Assembly (NCBI RefSeq): GCF_028736115.1
Contig: NZ_CP117877.1
Coordinates: 2,666,001-2,730,000 of the forward strand
From: Mucilaginibacter sp. KACC 22063
GTDB lineage: Bacteria > Bacteroidota > Bacteroidia > Sphingobacteriales > Sphingobacteriaceae
Direction of reading: 5' to 3'
DNA: 64,000 nucleotides
Shown here piece by piece: positions 8,406 through 16,357 of this stretch; the first letter of the stretch is position 1, and the number at the start of each line of letters is the position of its first letter. The notes beneath the pieces are model-generated. The model ran no database searches, was not told where the DNA came from, and saw only the letters and a list, made by a program, of their open reading frames with translations. The position numbers were made by a program, and so were the translations under genes.

Positions 8406-10241
8406 ATGTCTAACTACCAATTGTTGCTGCCGAAGATGGGTGAAAGCGTTGCTGAAGCAACCATCATCAAGTGGCTAAAAAATCCCGGAGATTATATTGA
8501 GGCGGATGAAGCTGTTTTAGAGATCGCTACTGATAAGGTAGACTCTGAAGTGCCGTCGCCTGTATCGGGTAAATTGGTAGCACAATTATATGTGGTTGAT
8601 GACGTAGTACAGGTTGGTGCACCAATAGCATTAATTCAAACTGAGCAAAATGCTGCTGATTCTGAACCAGCTCCATCAGCACCACAACCTGTAGCAGAAT
8701 CAGTGCCCGCGCCGCAACCAGCAATACAGCAGCCAGTGGCAGCTCAATCACCTGAGCCGGCACAAGCGCAAAATATACCCGGTGTTGATCAGTTGCAAAG
8801 CAGAACAGAACCCGCACAACAAGAACCACAAAGCCAGGCAGGATCTGGCAGATTTTATTCGCCACTTGTAAAAAGCATAGCAAGCCAGGAAGGTATTTCC
8901 CTTGCAGAACTTGATACGGTACCCGGCACAGGTGCCGAAGGACGTTTAACAAAAGACGACCTTCTCAACTACCTGCAGAATCGTAATAAACCACAACAGG
9001 CTGCACCCGCACAACAAGCGACAGCACCAGTTGCACAAGCACCTGCTGCTCCGGCACAAGAACCGGTTAAGCAGGAACATGCTCCTCAACCTGTTGCAGA
9101 GGCTCCGAAACCGCAGCCAATACAGCAACAGCCTGTGGCTCAACCTCGTTTTGAACCACCTGTTCAACAACAAGCCCCTGTACAAGCAGCGCCTCAGCCA
9201 CAACATGCGCCATCAGTACAGCATGTACAAACGCCGGTATTACCGGTTGAGCAACCTGTACAACAGGTGCAACAAACAGTACCGCAGCCCGCACAGTCAC
9301 AGCAACAACAACCGGTATATCAGCAGCAGCCAGCATACATGCCGCCACCGCAGCAGATGTACCAGCAACCTCAATATGTAGTTTATCAGCAGCCGCCACA
9401 GCAAATATTTGTGCAGCCGCCAACATATCAAACCCCTCCGCCGGTATATATTCAGGCTCCGCAATATCCAGAGCCGCAGTTTATACAACCTACCGAGCCT
9501 AAAAAAGCGGGTAACGGTATTTCTGTAGGCGCAGAAGATGAAGTGATTGAAATGGATCGTATGCGCAGGCTTATAGCCGAGCATATGGTAAACAGTAAGC
9601 ACACTTCGCCGCACGTAACTTCGTTTATAGAAGCTGATGTTACTAACCTGGTACTATGGCGCGAGAAAGTAAAACAGCAATTTGAAAAACGCGAAGGCGA
9701 GAAGCTGACCTTCACCCCAATATTTGTGCAGGCAGTTGCACGCGCTATAAAAGAAATGCCGATGATCAATGTATCAGTTGATGGTACAAATATCATTAAG
9801 CGTAAAAATATAAATATTGGTATGGCCACCGCATTACCAAGCGGTAACCTGATTGTGCCGGTTATCCGCAAGGCTGATGAGTTAAGCCTTACAGGATTAG
9901 CCAAAGCGGTAAATGACCTTGCCGACCGTGCGCGTAAAAACAAATTGAAGCCGGAAGAAATTAAAGACGGAACCTTTACCATAACCAACGTAGGTACATT
10001 CGGCAATGTGATGGGTACACCTATCATTAACCAACCTCAGGCGGCAATACTTGCACTTGGCGCAATTAAGAAAAAGCCTGCAGTAGTAGAAACCAAGAGC
10101 GGAGATGTGATTACCATTCGTCACATGATGTTCTTGTCCTTATCTTACGATCACCGCGTGGTTGATGGCTCTTTAGGCGGCTCGTTCATCAAACGCGTTA
10201 CCGATTACCTGGAAGCCTGGGATATCAATAAAGAATTATAA
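8406..10241 (+). CDS. 2-oxoacid dehydrogenase E2 (dihydrolipoamide acyltransferase) with extended Gln/Pro-rich linkers
   Basis: Transfers the acyl group from the lipoyl arm to CoA in a 2-oxoacid dehydrogenase complex. Residues 1-78 form a lipoyl domain with lipoylation site K44 in ATDKVDSEV. A Pro/Ala/Gln linker (about 82-147) leads to the peripheral subunit-binding domain (about 150-190, SPLVKSIASQEGISLAELD). A second linker of about 180 residues (191-370) is extremely rich in Gln, Pro, Ala and Tyr. The catalytic domain (about 375-611) ends with the active-site motif SYDHRVVDG (H583, D587). E1 and E3 are not adjacent, so pyruvate versus branched-chain or 2-oxoglutarate specificity cannot be assigned. 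The 611 residues exceed the usual 400-450 for a single-lipoyl E2 because of the linker. Confidence 0.94.
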   Translation: MSNYQLLLPKMGESVAEATIIKWLKNPGDYIEADEAVLEIATDKVDSEVPSPVSGKLVAQLYVVDDVVQVGAPIALIQTEQNAADSEPAPSAPQPVAESVPAPQPAIQQPVAAQSPEPAQAQNIPGVDQLQSRTEPAQQEPQSQAGSGRFYSPLVKSIASQEGISLAELDTVPGTGAEGRLTKDDLLNYLQNRNKPQQAAPAQQATAPVAQAPAAPAQEPVKQEHAPQPVAEAPKPQPIQQQPVAQPRFEPPVQQQAPVQAAPQPQHAPSVQHVQTPVLPVEQPVQQVQQTVPQPAQSQQQQPVYQQQPAYMPPPQQMYQQPQYVVYQQPPQQIFVQPPTYQTPPPVYIQAPQYPEPQFIQPTEPKKAGNGISVGAEDEVIEMDRMRRLIAEHMVNSKHTSPHVTSFIEADVTNLVLWREKVKQQFEKREGEKLTFTPIFVQAVARAIKEMPMINVSVDGTNIIKRKNINIGMATALPSGNLIVPVIRKADELSLTGLAKAVNDLADRARKNKLKPEEIKDGTFTITNVGTFGNVMGTPIINQPQAAILALGAIKKKPAVVETKSGDVITIRHMMFLSLSYDHRVVDGSLGGSFIKRVTDYLEAWDINKEL

Positions 10242-10256
10242 TTCTGAAGACATTAT

Positions 10257-10323
10257 TGTCATTCTGAGTGAAACGAAGAATCTGTTTAAATCATTTAGAT
10301 TCTTCACTTCGTTCAGAATGACA
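10257..10323. repeat. REP-like imperfect palindrome (family A)
   Basis: Two 27-nt arms (10257-10283 and 10297-10323) are inverted copies of a GTCATTCTGA...GAAGAATCT unit, differing at a few central positions, with a 13-nt AT-rich loop. It sits between the convergent E2 and deacetylase genes and could also stop transcription. The motif resembles dispersed intergenic palindromes of Bacteroidota. Confidence 0.75.
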
Positions 10324-10326
10324 TTT

Positions 10327-11115
10327 TCATTGTTGTTTTTTTACAACCTTCTCCACAAACTCATCGGTACGGCTGAAAGTATAGCCTTTGCTTTTTACCC
10401 AGCTTATAAATTCGGTTAAACGGCTAACAAAAGCATCACCCGTATTTTTTACCACATAACCCGGAAAGTTATATTCCTGCGGTTTATTAAGGTCGGTAAA
10501 CTCCCAAGGGTGGAAATAAAGGTTAAGATATCCATCTTTTTTATGCGTGATCTTACTTAGCCACTTAAGCAAGCCTATTGGCAGATTGTGAAAGCTTAAC
10601 CAAAATAGTGGGAAGCGTATCAACGGCGAAACTGACGATGGTAGTTGCAATACATTTTTAAAGTAAAACCAGGTACGCGGCTTATTAAAGTTATTGTATC
10701 GGCCCGGTAAAAAAGTTGGATTGATCGAAGAGTTATAAACGTATCCAGCTTTCTCAATCTCGCTTTCATCAACGGGCATCATACGCGCCATGCGGTAGCC
10801 TTTAACTGCATGTCCGCTTATTTCTTCCAGCTTTAGCTTCGATTGTAAAAGATGTTCAGGTTTAAAATCTGAATGGTAATAACCATGTGAAGCAACCTCG
10901 TGACCGGCATCAATCATTGCTTTGATCATCTCCGGTTTATGCTGGGCATAATTGGCCGTGCAATAAAAAGTGGCTTTTATTCCGGCTTGCTTTAAGATAT
11001 TCAATATCTTATTAGTGCCTTCGGTTGATACGCTTAACTGTTTATCAAATGCCAACTCTTTGCCATACTCAAACGGCATATCAAACTCTTCAATATCAAA
11101 GCTTAACAATATCAT
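10327..11115 (-). CDS. polysaccharide deacetylase-like (NodB-fold) protein
   Basis: A 262-residue carbohydrate esterase family 4-like protein. The N-terminal metal-binding strand reads LSFDIEEFD (4-12), the variant found in DUF3473/XrtA-associated deacetylases rather than classical TFDDG. The histidine motif SHGYYH (76-81) supplies the metal ligands, and EVASHGYYHSDF is typical of the family. No signal peptide is visible, so a cytoplasmic lipid-linked glycan substrate is plausible. Its start lies inside the 3' end of the GT2 gene (20-bp overlap), so it is the last gene of a three-gene unit with GT2 and GT87. The substrate is unknown. Confidence 0.85.
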   Translation of the reverse strand: MILLSFDIEEFDMPFEYGKELAFDKQLSVSTEGTNKILNILKQAGIKATFYCTANYAQHKPEMIKAMIDAGHEVASHGYYHSDFKPEHLLQSKLKLEEISGHAVKGYRMARMMPVDESEIEKAGYVYNSSINPTFLPGRYNNFNKPRTWFYFKNVLQLPSSVSPLIRFPLFWLSFHNLPIGLLKWLSKITHKKDGYLNLYFHPWEFTDLNKPQEYNFPGYVVKNTGDAFVSRLTEFISWVKSKGYTFSRTDEFVEKVVKKQQ

Positions 11116-12049
11116 CTTTAACGCGTATCAAATTTGTAGAACGAACAATGTAATTAGGGCGCTGCTTAGCCTGCATGAACAATTTGCCAAGATACATCCC
11201 TATAATGCCCAATACCATCAACTGCACACCTCCAAAAAATACAACGGTTGCCAAAATTGATGTCCACCCCGAAACCACATGCCCCGAAAAGTAGCTGATT
11301 AAAATATAAGGAACATACAAGGTTGCTAATAACGAAAAGAACAAGCCCAAACCTGTAGCCAGATATAATGGCCTTACGCTAAAAGCAGTAATACCCTCTA
11401 CCGCAAAATGCACCATCTTTTTAATGGTGTATTTGCTTTTACCCGAGAAACGTGCTTCGGCAGTGTAGTGGATGCCATATTGTTTAAAGCCGAGCCATTT
11501 AATCATGCCGCGCATAAAAATGCCGGTTTCATTAATATTGTTCAGCACGTTGGCCACCTTACGATCAATCAGCCTGAAATCGGCAGTACCTTTTTCAAGC
11601 TTGGTGTCCGAAAGCGAGTTTATCATCTTGTAAAACAGATCCGAAGACTTGGTTTTGAAGATGGTTACCTCGTCCTGGTATTCACGGCAGGTGTATACCA
11701 CATCGTAGCCTTCTTCCCATTTTTGTATAAATTGCGGGATCAGTTCGGGTGGGTGCTGCATATCACCGTCAAGGCTGATGATACAGTCACCATCGGCGTA
11801 ATCATAACCAGCCTTCAAGGCATTTTGGTGTCCGAAATTACGCGACAATTCAAGGTAATACAGATGATCGTCTACAGACGGCAATCCCTTTAATTTGTCG
11901 AGCGTACCGTCAGAACTTCCATCATCAACAAATATTACTTCATAATCGTATGGTAGTTGCTGTAGCATAGCTACCAGCCGACTGGCCAGCATTTCGATAT
12001 TGCCGACCTCATTAAACGAAGGTACAACTACCGATATTTTTTTTCTCAT
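11096..12049 (-). CDS. family 2 glycosyltransferase with C-terminal membrane anchor (DPM1/GtrB-like)
   Basis: A 317-residue GT-A glycosyltransferase. The nucleotide-sugar fold begins KISVVVPSFNEVGNIE; VIFVDDGSSDGT and the metal motif DGDMQHP (about 95-101) are clear. Two transmembrane helices (about 227-250 and 262-290) anchor it to the inner membrane. This architecture matches polyprenyl-phosphate mannose/glucose synthases and GtrB/ArnC-type enzymes that load a sugar onto undecaprenyl phosphate. It overlaps the GT87 gene by 4 bp and the deacetylase gene by 20 bp, which argues for translational coupling. A job making a lipid-linked sugar donor for the neighbouring GT87 enzyme is an inference from context. 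Confidence 0.9.
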   Translation of the reverse strand: MRKKISVVVPSFNEVGNIEMLASRLVAMLQQLPYDYEVIFVDDGSSDGTLDKLKGLPSVDDHLYYLELSRNFGHQNALKAGYDYADGDCIISLDGDMQHPPELIPQFIQKWEEGYDVVYTCREYQDEVTIFKTKSSDLFYKMINSLSDTKLEKGTADFRLIDRKVANVLNNINETGIFMRGMIKWLGFKQYGIHYTAEARFSGKSKYTIKKMVHFAVEGITAFSVRPLYLATGLGLFFSLLATLYVPYILISYFSGHVVSGWTSILATVVFFGGVQLMVLGIIGMYLGKLFMQAKQRPNYIVRSTNLIRVKDDIVKL

Positions 12050-13218
12050 TGAACAGCAACAGGTGCAACAGCGGATTGGCTGTTGAATTTTCTTGTTAAA
12101 GTTTCATATATAATCCTCAGCCATATCACAAAGCAAGGCAGTGCTTTAAAGGCATAAGGTTTTATGTAATGCTTATTAATGTATTTGGGGAAAAGGTCTG
12201 AGGGTGAAAGGCTGGTGATTAATAGCGCAAACACCAGCAAAAACACCTCAAACCCGATAACGGGCCTGTCAAGGTTCATAAACCAAATAGCTACACCGGT
12301 AAATGCAATGATATAAGTCGGCGACTCTGACCCGGTACTGAATATTACCGTAAATATTAAAGTTGAAGCCAAAAGCAGCAAACGGAAATGCGTGTTGCCA
12401 AATTCTTTTATACGGAGATAAGCAGTAGCAAAAAGCAACATGCCGGGTAATATTACAATAGCATTTGATAACTGTGGGTACTTAAATATCCGCCGGATCA
12501 TACCCATTACCGATATATCCTGCATGGTAGATATGGTATTTTCCCCGTTTTTATGGGCAAGGCTTACATACCAGTCATGATAAGATTGCACTACAAATTG
12601 TGGAGAGGATATAGCCATTGGCAACACAAACAAAATGACCGACCACATGATAAACGTCCAGATGAAGCGCAACTTGTCTTTAGAAAAGAAAAAGAATGCC
12701 AGGCCAACAATACCATAAAGTTTAATCATGGTACCCGCTACAATGAGCAGGGTAGCCCACATGTCCTGTTTACGATTGACAAATACAAAGCTTAGGATAA
12801 TAATAGCCGCCATTGACGGGTTAAACTGAACAGCAAATGCTGCCGTCATTAACTCGTGCGCACATATTAATAACACTGCCAAACGCTGATTAATAGTGAA
12901 TGGCAACTGCCATATTGCCCAGTAAAGTATAGCCGCATTAAATAGCACCCATAAAATGGCGCCAAAACCGTCGGGTAAATAGGAGAAAGGTGCGATTAAC
13001 AATCCAAATAAAGGCCCGTAATGGTTGGTGTCAAAATAGTACGGCTGTGGATTGTACAGATTTTGCTGATGCGTGAGATTTATAAATACGTATTTATAAA
13101 TGAAGTAGTTATTAAAATGCCCATGTGCTACCTGTTTAATCACAGCAGCAAGACTAAGCCCAAACCATAAAACCGTTACGAAATATTTATTCAGGAAAAT
13201 CTTCTCAAGCCTGGACAT
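12046..13218 (-). CDS. GT87/DUF2029-type polytopic membrane glycosyltransferase
   Basis: A 390-residue protein with about nine to ten hydrophobic helices and a large periplasmic loop after the first one (about 25-65, with NLYNPQPYYFDTNHYGP). The Asp/Tyr/Pro-rich first loop followed by many transmembrane helices is characteristic of GT-C enzymes of the GT87 (PimE/AceQ-like) family, which use polyprenyl-phosphate mannose donors in the periplasm. It is the first gene of the minus-strand trio with GT2 and the deacetylase. A terminator for the upstream metY-metX unit lies 38 bp before its start. The family is assigned from overall pattern, not a diagnostic motif. Confidence 0.75.
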   Translation of the reverse strand: MSRLEKIFLNKYFVTVLWFGLSLAAVIKQVAHGHFNNYFIYKYVFINLTHQQNLYNPQPYYFDTNHYGPLFGLLIAPFSYLPDGFGAILWVLFNAAILYWAIWQLPFTINQRLAVLLICAHELMTAAFAVQFNPSMAAIIILSFVFVNRKQDMWATLLIVAGTMIKLYGIVGLAFFFFSKDKLRFIWTFIMWSVILFVLPMAISSPQFVVQSYHDWYVSLAHKNGENTISTMQDISVMGMIRRIFKYPQLSNAIVILPGMLLFATAYLRIKEFGNTHFRLLLLASTLIFTVIFSTGSESPTYIIAFTGVAIWFMNLDRPVIGFEVFLLVFALLITSLSPSDLFPKYINKHYIKPYAFKALPCFVIWLRIIYETLTRKFNSQSAVAPVAVQ

Positions 13219-13255
13219 TAGGTTTTGTAATCACGTCGTTACAAATATAAAAAAA

Positions 13256-13282
13256 TAAAGGTTCCGCTATGCAGAACCTTTA
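13256..13282 (-). terminator. intrinsic terminator of the metY-metX transcript
   Basis: Arms 13256-13264 and 13274-13282 pair perfectly around a 9-nt loop. On the minus strand the stem is followed by a T-run (complement of the A-run 13249-13255). Confidence 0.85.
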
Positions 13283-13299
13283 TAAAACAACATCAGGTA

Positions 13300-13400
13300 T
13301 TAATGAACGATGGTTTTTCGCTTCGCGTTTGACCCCTCATAGCTCGGCAACCAATCGTCCTGACTAATACGATGTACGATATTAAATGGTTGCCGGTTTT
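13300..13400. other. structured intergenic element downstream of metX, function unknown
   Basis: This lies in the 235-bp gap between metX and the GT87 gene. A 9-bp perfect inverted repeat (13345-13353 CGGCAACCA with 13387-13395) encloses a second small pairing (ATCGT 13354-13358 with ACGAT 13369-13373). ACGATGGTT near 13308 could alternatively pair with AACCAATCGT near 13349, and a CGCTTCGCG mini-hairpin sits between. If transcribed on the minus strand it would be in the 3' UTR of metX before the terminator. I do not recognise a known RNA family; the GGCAACC string resembles SAM-I cores but the rest does not fit. Confidence 0.4.
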
Positions 13401-13453
13401 AATAAAATCTTAAAAAAAGCTTTTTATTTTCAATTATTTTATCAAAATAATAA

Positions 13454-14509
13454 TTAAGCAGTTTGTTGCAGCTCAATAATCTTGCCTCTGACATCAGTTT
13501 TAAAAAAAGAGTTGATAATGTTGGTCAGTGCTTCTGTCTCTATCAAAAAGCCATCATGACCGTAAAATGAGTCAAGTTCTGCAAAAGCGGCTTTGGGTAT
13601 ATGCTGAAATAAATACTGCTGTTCTTCAATAGGGAATAAAAAATCTGAACGGATACCGATCACCAGTGTTTTAGCTTTTATAGTGCTCAATGCTTTTTCA
13701 ACCCCACCGCGGTTACGGCCTGTATCATGCGAATCCATCAATTTGGTAAGATACCAGTAGCTGTAAGCATTGAACCTTTTAACCAATTTTTCGCCTTGAT
13801 AATTTTGGTAAGATGATGCCCTGAAATTATCAGTGATATTATCTGCACTTTCCTGCTGGGTAAGATTATACGTTTTATAATTACGATACGATAACAATGC
13901 GAAACTGCGTGCAGCTTTTAAACCTTTAGCGCCGCCATCAGGTTTGTTGGCATAAAAAGTACGATCGGTAGTGATAGCCATACGCTGCGACTCGTTAAAG
14001 GCAATTCCCCATGGTGAGTGACGTGCATTTGTAGCAATCAGGATCAGGTTTTTAATCCTGTCGGGCTGATCTATGCTCCATTCCATTGCCTGCTGGCCGC
14101 CAAGCGAACCACCAATTAATATATTGATCTGGTCTATACCCAAATGATCTGCCAACAGCTGATGTGCTTTGGCAACATCACGGATGGTAAATTGCGGAAA
14201 GCTTAAATAATATGGTGAACCAGTAACCGGGTTTGTACTGAGCGGATTTGTAGTGCCATAAGGGGAACCAAGCACATTAGCACATACAATAAAATGATCT
14301 TCAGGATTGAACAGATTGTTATCGCCGAACAGGCCTTTCCACCAGTCAAACACATCGGAATTTGCAGTGAGGGCATGGCATACCCACACTACATTATCGC
14401 GATGTTTATTTAACCTACCGTATGTATGAAAACCTATCTCGAGGCCGGACAAAGTTTGACCCGACTCTAAAACAAATTCTTCTGTATGCTGATATATTTC
14501 TGGATCCAT
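13454..14509 (-). CDS. metX: homoserine O-acetyltransferase (MetX family)
   Basis: Transfers an acetyl group from acetyl-CoA to homoserine, activating it for sulfur incorporation. The 351-residue alpha/beta-hydrolase has the nucleophile elbow GGSLGGQQ (S135), the aspartate in RSDFLFP near residue 300 and the histidine in YGHDGF near 330, completing the triad. It lies 32 bp downstream of metY in the same direction and has no promoter of its own in that gap. metY-metX is therefore read as one unit, supplying O-acetylhomoserine and then sulfhydrylating it. Some MetX-fold enzymes use succinyl-CoA; the O-acetylhomoserine sulfhydrylase next door favours acetyl. Confidence 0.93.
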   Translation of the reverse strand: MDPEIYQHTEEFVLESGQTLSGLEIGFHTYGRLNKHRDNVVWVCHALTANSDVFDWWKGLFGDNNLFNPEDHFIVCANVLGSPYGTTNPLSTNPVTGSPYYLSFPQFTIRDVAKAHQLLADHLGIDQINILIGGSLGGQQAMEWSIDQPDRIKNLILIATNARHSPWGIAFNESQRMAITTDRTFYANKPDGGAKGLKAARSFALLSYRNYKTYNLTQQESADNITDNFRASSYQNYQGEKLVKRFNAYSYWYLTKLMDSHDTGRNRGGVEKALSTIKAKTLVIGIRSDFLFPIEEQQYLFQHIPKAAFAELDSFYGHDGFLIETEALTNIINSFFKTDVRGKIIELQQTA

Positions 14510-14541
14510 TGTATTATTCGGTGCTTCGCAGCAACGTTCAA

Positions 14542-15891
<1,350 letters not shown>

Positions 15892-15916
15892 TTAAAAAAT
15901 CTTGTGAGGATACGCG

Positions 15917-15938
15917 GATGGGATATAGCAAGCCCATC
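15917..15938 (-). promoter_or_regulatory. hairpin in the metY leader downstream of the Cys-rich ORF
   Basis: GATGGG (15917-15922) and CCCATC (15933-15938) form a 6-bp stem with a 10-nt loop in the leader RNA. It lies between the competing hairpins described in the findings and the metY start at 15873. A T-run (15895-15900 in complement) follows some 16 nt later, so it is not a canonical terminator. Confidence 0.4.
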
Positions 15939-15944
15939 TGAGTT

Positions 15945-15990
15945 ACACGAAAAACAATTTCAGGGAATAGTTCAGAAAAAGAAATCGTGT
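15945..15990 (-). promoter_or_regulatory. long-range inverted repeat in the metY leader
   Basis: ACACGA (15945-15950) and TCGTGT (15985-15990) are exact inverted copies, with an inner ATTTC/GAAAT pairing (about 15957-15961 with 15981-15985). The upstream arm on the minus strand overlaps a segment that can instead pair back to the Cys codons of the leader ORF (TGTGTT at 16019-16014 with AACACA at 15993-15988). This is the arrangement expected of an attenuator switch. Confidence 0.45.
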
Positions 15991-15999
15991 GTTATTGCA

Positions 16000-16116
16000 T
16001 TAGCAACAGCAACAACACATGCACATACAGCTTTTTGCTTTAACCGGAATTAAAACAGGAGATACTTGTTGGTTTAAACCTAAAACTTGCTGAATGATGC
16101 GAATTAATTTTTCCAT
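16000..16116 (-). CDS. Cys/Met-rich leader peptide of the metY-metX operon (candidate)
   Basis: A 38-codon ORF (41 codons if the in-frame ATG at 16125 is used) lies between the SAM-I aptamer and metY. It begins MEKLIRIIQQVLGLNQQ and ends with S-CMCMCCCCC-stop, so the last nine codons encode seven cysteines and two methionines. Such a run of the pathway's own end-product amino acids just before a stop is the hallmark of attenuation leader peptides. Complementary segments that could form alternative hairpins cover and follow the Cys codons. The ATG at 16125 is overlapped by the riboswitch P1 helix. I recognise no characterised homologue. A metal-binding micropeptide is an alternative but less likely given the position. 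Function is inferred. Confidence 0.75.
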   Translation of the reverse strand: MEKLIRIIQQVLGLNQQVSPVLIPVKAKSCMCMCCCCC

Positions 16117-16123
16117 TTTATTC

Positions 16124-16236
16124 ATTTATATTTCCCGGTTTATTTCCCGGGTCAGGAATTGGCACCTTCTCTTGTTGATCGAGGGTTGCCAGCGGGTCTG
16201 TTGAGCCTGTTCTCTCGCCGCTTCTTTATAAATCAA
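16124..16236 (-). ncRNA. SAM-I (S-box) riboswitch
   Basis: Read on the minus strand the element shows the class I SAM aptamer order. P1 5' strand is AUUUAUA (16233-16227). AAGAAGCGGCGAGAGA and the CCCGCUGGCAACC core give P2 with the conserved GGCAACC. P3 is CUC...GAG, then AAGGUGCCAAUUCCUGA. P4 is CCCGG/CCGGG (16151-16147 with 16138-16134), and the P1 3' strand is UAUAAAU (16130-16124). No terminator follows; instead the P1 3' strand covers the first ATG of the small leader ORF. Translational control of that ORF by SAM is therefore the simplest reading. It lies upstream of metY, the expected target class. Confidence 0.9.
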
Positions 16237-16280
16237 AAACCTTGTGAGGGAAATTGATCGTGGTATTACTACCAAATAAT

Positions 16281-16317
16281 GTTTCAAAGATAGTGTAATC
16301 TGAAACTTCTTTCCAAA
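16281..16317 (-). promoter_or_regulatory. putative promoter of the metY-metX leader transcript, with overlapping palindrome
   Basis: On the minus strand TTTG (16317-16314) and TATCTTTG (16292-16285) are separated by 21 nt and match the Bacteroidota promoter pattern. Transcription would start near 16278, about 45 nt before the aptamer. An inverted repeat GTTTCA-N14-TGAAAC (16281-16306) straddles the -7 element and could be an operator. Confidence 0.55.
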
Positions 16318-16357
16318 TAAAATTTTAAAAAACTTAAAATACCACCAAAAGCTTCTC

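Noticed and set aside
8527..9614. Several long overlapping open frames on both strands inside the E2 gene
   Set aside because: They arise from the repetitive Gln/Pro codons of the linker; their products are low-complexity Leu/Arg/Val runs with no start context.
13283..13453. Possible second SAM riboswitch because of a GGCAACC string
   Set aside because: Only the GGCAACC/GGTTGCC helix resembles the family. The P2/P3 internal loops, the AAGGUGC segment and P4 are missing, and on the plus strand no gene follows it.
13283..13453. Possible rRNA fragment because of CCTGACTAATACGAT
   Set aside because: Similarity is limited to a short string; flanks do not follow 23S or 5S sequence as I know it.
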